Shown here piece after piece: positions 45,801 through 54,800 of a DNA stretch of 64,000 bases. Location of the stretch: the NCBI GenBank assembly GCA_959347315.1, contig OY365815.1:16207954-16271953 (forward strand). Direction: 5' to 3'. Under the pieces are notes generated by a model. That model saw only the letters and a list, made by a program, of their open reading frames with translations, ran no database searches and was not told the origin of the DNA. Source of the stretch: Bimastos eiseni (taxonomy: Eukaryota > Annelida > Clitellata > Crassiclitellata > Lumbricidae). Numbering within the stretch: the first letter of the stretch is position 1; each line of letters starts with the position of its first letter. Both the position numbers and the translations under genes were made by a program.

Positions 45801-48800
45801 TTCGAAGAGGCTCCTCCACTACACCATTCGAAGTTATGATCTCCTGCAAGACAAAACAGTGCATTGTTTCATTGCAGTAATTATATAAATTAATTATATC
45901 AAATGGGTCACGCAAGAGTCAGAGGGTTGGGGACTTGGGGTGTCAAGTGTCAACCCCGAGTTGGGAATGAAATCTGAGTCAAGGCAGACGAAGCTGAGTT
46001 AGATTTTAAAAGTTTTGCCTCTCAATCTCTCTGGAGCCCCAACTTAGCTTTTTAATGTTTACATCGACCATACAGTGGTCAGAGCTTGTGGTCACTCGCC
46101 ATCATAGGCCGAGTCTGGGTAATTTTCCCCCAGGTAATTTCCCCGGGAAATTCAACCCCACTCCCCCACGAAATCTCCCCTGAATATTTACCCCTGAAAT
46201 TTTCCCCCCAGCCACTTAGGAATTGTTCCCCAAAATTGTTCTTATTATTATGGCACTGTCAGATGCGTGCGGGTGTGCATGTAGGTAGGTAAGACAGTTC
46301 CTTTCCATTTCCTGATGTCATAATATACACAGTTAAGTCAGACAACTACATACGTCGTGCCTTGAGCAAGTTTTCAGGCGCTATATAAACTCTTTAATAT
46401 GCTTGTACATAAATGAATACATACGCATCATACATAACTGCATATACATGCGTACATGCATGCATACATACAAAACGCATTTTCATACATACAGCTCTCC
46501 ACAGAGACGCGGACACTAACCTTGAACCATTGGTACTTGACTGGGGGGTTACCCTCTGCAAGGCACTCAAGCGTGACGTCACTTCCTCTTATGGCCTCTG
46601 GACTTCTTGGAGGAACAATCCACTCAGGCGGATCTATAATGAATCAATCTGACTATTCCACACCAATCAATCAATAAGTCAATCAATCAGTCAGTCAGTC
46701 GGTCAGTCGGTCAGTTAGTCAATCAATCAATCGATCAATCAATACAGCATTACATGGATCCTTCAATCAATTGTCTATTCACGGTTAAACCAATTAGTAT
46801 AGGACAACATCAGATTTTTTTCAATCAACAAACAGAATGATGAATACTGCAGCATAGATCGATAAAATTCAGTCAACTACTAATGTTTCAATCAATACAG
46901 TGTACTATCACTTTCAATCAAGCTACAAAACACTGATTAATTTAGTAAAACAAACAATCTGTCAATCACTTAGAGATCAATATATGACACAATTAAGTGT
47001 AAAGTCAATCAATCGTACAATAGTCTTCCAGATGGCAATCAAGTCTCCTCAATCTCCTATAACGCCAAGCGTGAAGAAAACTGCTTGGGAGAACCGATGC
47101 AGCTTGTCGTCAAAGTGTTAAGTTACTTTTCTAGTTACGTTAAGAACCATGTGTTCAGATTCTTCGGACAGTCATGCTTTTTTGAAGAGTTCACAAAATG
47201 CGCTAAAAAAGTCCAGATACATAATACATATGCATGATGCATATGCATACGTAACTACGTCTGCTAGTAAGACATCACAGAATCAGGTGACAGAACGTAA
47301 TCTAACGATGTGGGTTCGAGTCCACTGATTGGATTCTCTGTGACGAACCTGGCGCTACTTTGGCTGTACTGCGCCTGCTTATTTGCAGGAGCCATGTCAC
47401 CCTATCTCAGCCAGTAGTTGCAGCTCATGGCCACCCGATCGTCCCTTTTGCACGCACTTCCATAATGCAGCATCGCGCTTTCTCGGTCGTGGAACCTACC
47501 GTCTGGAATAGACTCCCTATAGAGCTTTATCTTCTATATAATAACTCCTCATCTTCATTTTACACCTGTCTGAAAACTGTCCTTTTCAACCGCGACTAGG
47601 CCGGAAGTGCCTCTTAGCAGAAATCTTGAAGGGTCGCTATATCAAGTATTAATGATTGATTGATTGGTTGATTGATTATCTTCGCCAAAGAGCGAAAAAA
47701 TTAGGTGCATGTGTACTTACAGAGTACTTCGACGCTGATATGTCGAACTTTGAGATTGCCCTGACTGGGAACCTGGGCTCGACACTCGTACGTTCCATTG
47801 TCATCCTTCGTCAGATTGTTTATACGAAGACCTCTGCTTTCATACACATATTTCTCTGACTTTCTCTCTAAAATGTCCATACATTAAATTTTAAGCAAAT
47901 ACAAAAGGCCAAATCCTAATCCCACTTAATCCCAACTGTGTTTGGAACAAACATCTGTTACAACAGCTCAGCAGCTGAAGTCATTTGGCGCAGTTACTTA
48001 TAACTTGATTAACGATTTCGAAGGTACATATGCATACAAGTATCTCCCGGATTTTGCTTAAGGTCAATCAATCATCTACAACGCTGACACAGACGCACAT
48101 ACTACTAGACAGATTCAGTTAAACAAACACAAACAATTACACATAGATTCCTCACAAATACATACATGCAAACAGACGCACACGGATACATGCAAACAGA
48201 TTACGCAAATAAACGCACAAATAGTACACCAAAACGCACCCACAAAAACATGCGTGCAACGTACACAAGTATATACAGACTTATAAACACATACAAAGAC
48301 ACATAAGCAGACAGGCAAGTTGAGAAACTGAACGACACTGCAATGCATCCTTTGGGCCACCGCAACGCAGCTCTAAACTGATGACTTTAATTAATCAAAT
48401 TGTGCACAACAGCAACTAAAGCTTGTTTTCCTTGGAATCCAGTCCCATCGCGAAATGGAAACAAACGATTTAAAGGACGAATCGAATGAAATACAAAGCA
48501 ACTCCCGCCAGATGAATTCCAGCCAAATGAATTCCCGCCAGATGAATTCCCGCCGGCGGGAAACGAATCAACGCAGAACGAGACGAATGAACGACGCTAA
48601 CTGGATCGCACTACAATGAATACGCATCAATCAATTGAAAACAGCATAACAAAAACAGCAATACATCAAACATACAATTACATAATTTATACGCACTTGC
48701 ATAATATACATGCATACATACAAATATAGATACACCAACACACGCACACACGCACACACACCTACACGCACACCCGCATACACACACATATATATAGTAT

Positions 48801-51800
48801 ATATATATATATATATATATATAAGAAGTGCAATCCTTGGATTGACAGCCCCAGTCGAAGGCATTCGTGAATATGAAGTCTTAGCGACTTCTTATTAGAA
48901 TCGACAAACTAATATTGTCATGAATGTGGTGGGTGTGCGGGTGGGTGTGGGGTCTTCTCCCTCGCCGCCTGATCAATCAGTGCACTGACACTGTACGAGT
49001 GTACGGTCAATGCATTTGTTTCTTAATTCAGTAGTAGGCCTACTAGCAATTCTATGCTAGTTTCATCAGTAGTGAGGTAAGAAATGCTTCTGGCTCAGTC
49101 TGCCCTACCACCACTACTATTATCTACTACTGTGAGAGCTGTTCAGACAGTGTGTCTTGAAGTTTTAAATACTTTAATGATGATGATGGTGGTGGTGTTG
49201 GCGGCGCAGCAGCGACGACGACGATGACGATGATGATGATGATAATAATAATAATCAATCGCTGCCAGGTGATTGCCATTCCGGAGTCATCAATCACATT
49301 TCCGGATATATGGCTTGGATCGCCTGAGGGATAATTGACCGTGGGGAATAATAATAATGATAACAGAAATAATAATAGCATAATAAATAATAATGATAAT
49401 AAAGGACTGTGGAAGTTAAATATTTACTAATCGATTCATCGTTAGTGTACTGTAACGATTGAAATTATTATTGGCGATTGATCTAAGACCGCTAATCATA
49501 TTTGTTAAGGTGCGATAGACTTTATAAAATCATACGGTTTCAATTTCAACAAAGCGCGTTGCTCACTAGTGCCTATAGCAGTGTCAACATGCTCGCTTGG
49601 TCATCCGTTGGTTGAAAGAAGACGTTTGAACTGAGAAACGTAAACACAACTACTAACATAAACAATATCCAAGAGCGTGGAGCCCCTGCGGCCGAAATTC
49701 CGGCCTAAAACGCACAGAAAAATAACTTCTGAGGCCGAATGTCTGTGTATATGTCTAAAAACAACACCAACCCAAACTCTGACCCTAAACGACCTTCAGA
49801 TGCATAACCTGACCCTAACAGACCCTCGCGGTTTCCAATCTGACCTTAAGCGACCTTCACAACGCATATTACAAATTTGAGGTATTTTTACTGGTTCATT
49901 TTCATTGGCGCATTCGCCAATGGTAGCTCATGCGCAGAGGTCCTCACGCGCTAAATTGTGGATGGGTTCGGCTATCGAAGTAAAATTTTTGTCTGTTTTT
50001 TGGCCGAAGATTCGGCCGCAGGAGATTTATCCTAACTAATAAGCTAGTTCCCGCTGTAAACATTTCGAGATAACGATTGATATACCAGCAGTGCCAATTA
50101 ATTATAAAACAGAGTTGATCTTTGTTTTGCCTACAATGTTAACTGCCACTTAGAACCGACATGTAATCAGTAAGTAGACACTGCATACACAAATGGAAGA
50201 GTCAACAATAGTAGGCCCACGCATACACGTGGCGCCCATGCAACGGATCCCCATTCCAAGTAAACAGATAAGCATCACCCTCAGCCTCAGGACCAGGAGG
50301 CAGCGTTTCGTCGATGGCGTCTGGCATCGACGGATTGTAACGTCCGCAACACACGAAGGGCCTACATGTAGGTCGACCAGGGAGGAGACTTAGAGGGGGA
50401 CAGCAGAGACGGTCACCTACAAATTTTCAAGTGGAGGGGATGGAGCTGCTCATATCCTTCAGTATTTTAGAAAATATTTAATAAATATTATACATTTCAA
50501 CAGTGTTCATCCTTTTTAACATCCATATGCATGTTTGGGAATTAGACATTTTCAGACCTGTCCCCAAACTCCAATTTTGTCGACCTGTTCCCACCCCCAA
50601 CCAAGGACCAAGTTTCCTACTATGAGGCCGACAACAATCTATCTCTTTGGAAGATTGGTTTACATTGCAGATCTTGCTGCGTTTATTAATTATTTTATGC
50701 TCCCTCTACTGGTCAGCTAATTCGCATCGTCTGCGCGAATCCAGAAAATAGATGGGAGTCAGTGAAGGTGTAAACTACACACTGCAATAATAATCGAGAG
50801 GGTCTAGTCGAGTAGCCGAATACTGAACAGAAATGATGGAACCAACTCACTCACCCTCCCCCCCAATGTACCCACCCAATATTCCGTCTCATTCTCTTTA
50901 ATAGTCTGCTTTGGGATTTCCATATCCTGTCCATCTCATATATTTCCTCTGGCTCACCTCGCATTCGATATATCTCTGCCAAGTATCCCATAAAATGGCG
51001 CCGAATTCTTTGCCAAACGACTAGCGGCATTTTTATAGCGCCTGTATTACTCTGTGTAAGCACATCTGCCTGTTATTATTACTACGCATGTATTAAGTGC
51101 TGATATATGTCTAATGAGTAATCCTCAATAGCGCTATATATATATATATATAGCGTTCCTATAGTATCCGTTACAGAGGAGGCAGTTAACCCAAGAAACT
51201 AAATACACAGGACTGGAAAGTCCCAATGTAACGTCGCGTCACTAGTTTTTGGGCAATAATCGGGATCAAGATGTTTTCACATCGTGTTGACATTACAAGC
51301 TGATTAATTTAATTTTAGTTATGAAGGGAAATTGACGAATAACTAGGCCCTATGTCAGCAAAGCAAAATTTAAAAAATGCCTGAGTCAGTTGAAAAATGA
51401 TATTTTCGATTAGAAGCAAGATTTAAATTGGGGCGACATCTATGTTTAAGAGTGAAACGTATATGCTAATATTTGACGAGTAACAATTCCTCTAATATAG
51501 TTTCCTTGGGGTAAATCCTTCTCTCCCACTTACAAAGCGATCGCTTTAACTAATCGTCAAGTGCCCTGTTTTGCATTTCGCAAACTCTGAACTGCAACCT
51601 TGATACTACAATCAACTCGTATAAAGGTGTTGCGCGAGTCTTGTCATTAACATGATAAGTCATCAACTGAGGGGCTTGGGTTTCAAACCCCCACCAGGGT
51701 AGATATACATTTCGAATTGTCAGCGCCATCGACCGGACTTAGCTGTCAACTTATCTGGTGAGTCACTCCTGTGGTAACCGGGCCAAACAAAGTCTCATCC

Positions 51801-54800
51801 CTGCATCTACCAGCCACACGACACCAAAGTGAAGGATGGCATATGACAGCAGAGACGGCGATCCCGGGCTGGGGGTTGTGGCGGCAAGTCCCCCTCACTC
51901 TTTGCTGATAGGGAACATGTTATACGCTTGCGCCCCCCCCCCACTCATTTTTTACCTCTGTCATGACTCTCCTGGGTGCCTATCACCTGCCAAACAATGA
52001 TCGCCGCCTCTACCTTACGGATTGTACGACAGTGTCATACAATGCTAGTAGCTATATGATGTACTAAGATATTATGTTATAATGTAATGTAATGCGAGAT
52101 GATATAATGTAACAGAAATACCAATGTCCATAATTTCTCAGTGCATACAAAAGCTCCTACATCTACATCGAAGAGACCCGTCTTTTCAATTAATGGGGGC
52201 TTTGAGAGACCCGGTCCGCAAGAGCCAGGCCGTAATTGGGTCTCAGTGCCATGATCGAAGTCAGAAAAGGGTGAAGCCAGAGGAGACTATCTATTGCTCG
52301 GAGGGGAGGCGATTAAGTTGACGTCGATTCTGATGACATCGGGCGACGTCAGAATGGTCAGTTACATGCGCAGTGAGACGTCAGGTCAGACTCTTGTCAT
52401 GTAATGTCCATGCGCGCTGTCTGTTCGACGTTGCTTCCGTCTGTTATAGATAATCTTCTCAGATGATTTGCAGAGTTTGCTAAAGCCATAAATAAAACAC
52501 ACACACGCGATGCCCACCCTGATGCGGACGTGATGTCAGACGAATAAACTGCATTGGATGCAGTACAGTACGTATCTGACAATTGCACGGCGCAACAGCA
52601 GCAGACCTAAGGGGCATCCATTTATTACGCACGTAGAAATTCGGAATTTTTTCCTTCCCCGTCTGAATCACTTTTTTTACGCACGTGGACTTTTCACGCC
52701 CCTTCTGCGTGCTGTTCTGTTCTGTTCTGTTCTTCAGACGTCTTCGATACGAAGGTAGGCCGTGCAATCGTCAGCTACGTACCGTACTGCACCAAATGCA
52801 GTTTCGGGTCAAGAACAAACCCTTTCCATTTCTGTCTGTTCTCATCTTTGCTGTTGAAAGGTCAGCTCATTTTCTGATATTATCCAGCCAGTTTGTTCTT
52901 TGTCTTCCCTTTCCTCTATCGCTCCCTCTATTGCTCCTTGTATTATTTCTTTCTCTATATGCTGCCCTCTTCTTTCCTGCATTAACCCATTGATTATGCA
53001 AAAAATAAGGGGATTGAGTTTGGAAAAGTTTGACAATTCTTGGCAATGAAGGGGAAGTAGATTCATTAAAAATCGGTTTCAACTACCGTTTTGCAATGAA
53101 CCAACACAGGCCATCCAAAGGTTTATATAATAACGGTTGCACGTGAAATTAAAAAGTTTATAATTTACTAAAAGTTTAATAATAAACATGTGTAGACTTT
53201 TTAATATTTAACACTGTTAAAACGCTGGTATCAAAATAAACATATTTATCTTTGAAATTCGAGATTATATATTCCAGTGTAAAAAATCTCAGCCCTTGTG
53301 GTTTTAGGCAGGTGCTGAGATTATCGATATGAGTTTTAGAGGGTACTAAAATTGCTTGCTTATTCAGTTACAATTACGCAGCGTTTAGCACTATCAATGT
53401 TTTAGGATATCTTATGTACATGTATACCCTTCAATCGATTAAATTTGCCCAATCATTCTCCAGTCTCTTTCTGCACGGTGGCTGATCGGTTAGAGCGGTC
53501 GGTCCATAACATTCAGTGTGCGCTGAGCGCGCGGCTTAGAGTCTCGTCCGGGGCGTCAGTCACTGTGTAGGGACCTTGAGCAAGTCCTTTGCGCACAATT
53601 ACTCTGCAGTACAACTGCGATTGCGCCGTCGAGGCGTGTGTGTGCACTTCTGAGCAAAGTATGTTGGAAGAAGGGCGATATCAAATTTCAAGAATTTCAA
53701 TTACTATAAAATATGGGCAATAACATGTGTTGGCTTGCTGCTTCGTTCATTTATTCCGATATATACATATATTTGATATCATGTCTTTTTCAGCTCCTCA
53801 GCATTTCCTCTGCGCAATGCCCATTCTCCACAGACATCGAACAACATAACACAAAATCCAAATGTCTAGGGGAGATAATTTTGACAATTACTTACTAACC
53901 TCTAATTTGAACAAAGAACCGACCATGCAGAAACCCTAAACCGTACTTCATGCATTGCACCATTCTTTTATTAATCTGCTGCAGACGCTGGTTGAGTCGG
54001 AGATTGTTGATTGTCTGTTTGCCAAGCGGCTGCATTGCAAGCTATGCGAGACGCTGAGCGTTCGTGATAATATGCATGCGTCACTGGTCAAGGTTCAGCG
54101 TCGCAACGTGTCTGTCTATTGCCAAATGCAGCTTCGTCGTATATAAATAGACTCAGCGTTCATCTACTCTTTGCTTGTGCTCTCTCAGTGCCAGTCCCAA
54201 GCCGGGAGAAATGAGGAGGGCGACGGCAATGATCTTCGTTAGCATACAGTGTCGTTCAATTGAAACTACTACTCATTGTCGCTCCTTTTTGACAAACTAG
54301 AGTCCAATGCAGTCCAGTCTTCGCCTTTTCTCACCCGAGCTTCGGTGTCCTTGTAAGCGTCTGTGTTTCTGGATGTTTTCATAATGCCTTTAAAGTTTAA
54401 ACATAAGAAAAGTGCTTCTCGCGTCGCTAGCTGAAGTTATAAAAATAACCAAGTATACCCATTACCTAAGGTCGGTGTAAAGCGGCCAGTAGCCACACTA
54501 TCTTTCCATTCCAAACGTATGTTAAATGTTAAATGGCAGACAAAGCCCTTCTATAACACAGAGCTACATAATTATGTACAAGCATTGCTTGTGCAGATGG
54601 GTAAGGTCTCCAGTGGACCTCTTGTGCAAACAAGTTGAGACCGACCAAGTAATTCCCATTCACTGTTGATGCATTATCAGTTTATGCATTATCAGTTGAT
54701 GCATTATCAGTTGATACATTATCAGTTGATGCATTATCAGTTGATGCATTATCATTTCTCACCCATACACACACAAGCAGTTCACCAGCCCACCAATCAA

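Noticed and set aside
47305..47330. tRNA gene (GGTTCGAGTCC)
   Set aside because: A good B-box but no acceptor stem, D-arm or anticodon arm at the right spacing; more likely a SINE remnant.
54138..54152. TATATAAATAG as a promoter TATA box
   Set aside because: It lies in the middle of the NCAM-like intron, next to a dispersed repeat, and resembles the TATATAAAT of LINE tails; no downstream gene is present.
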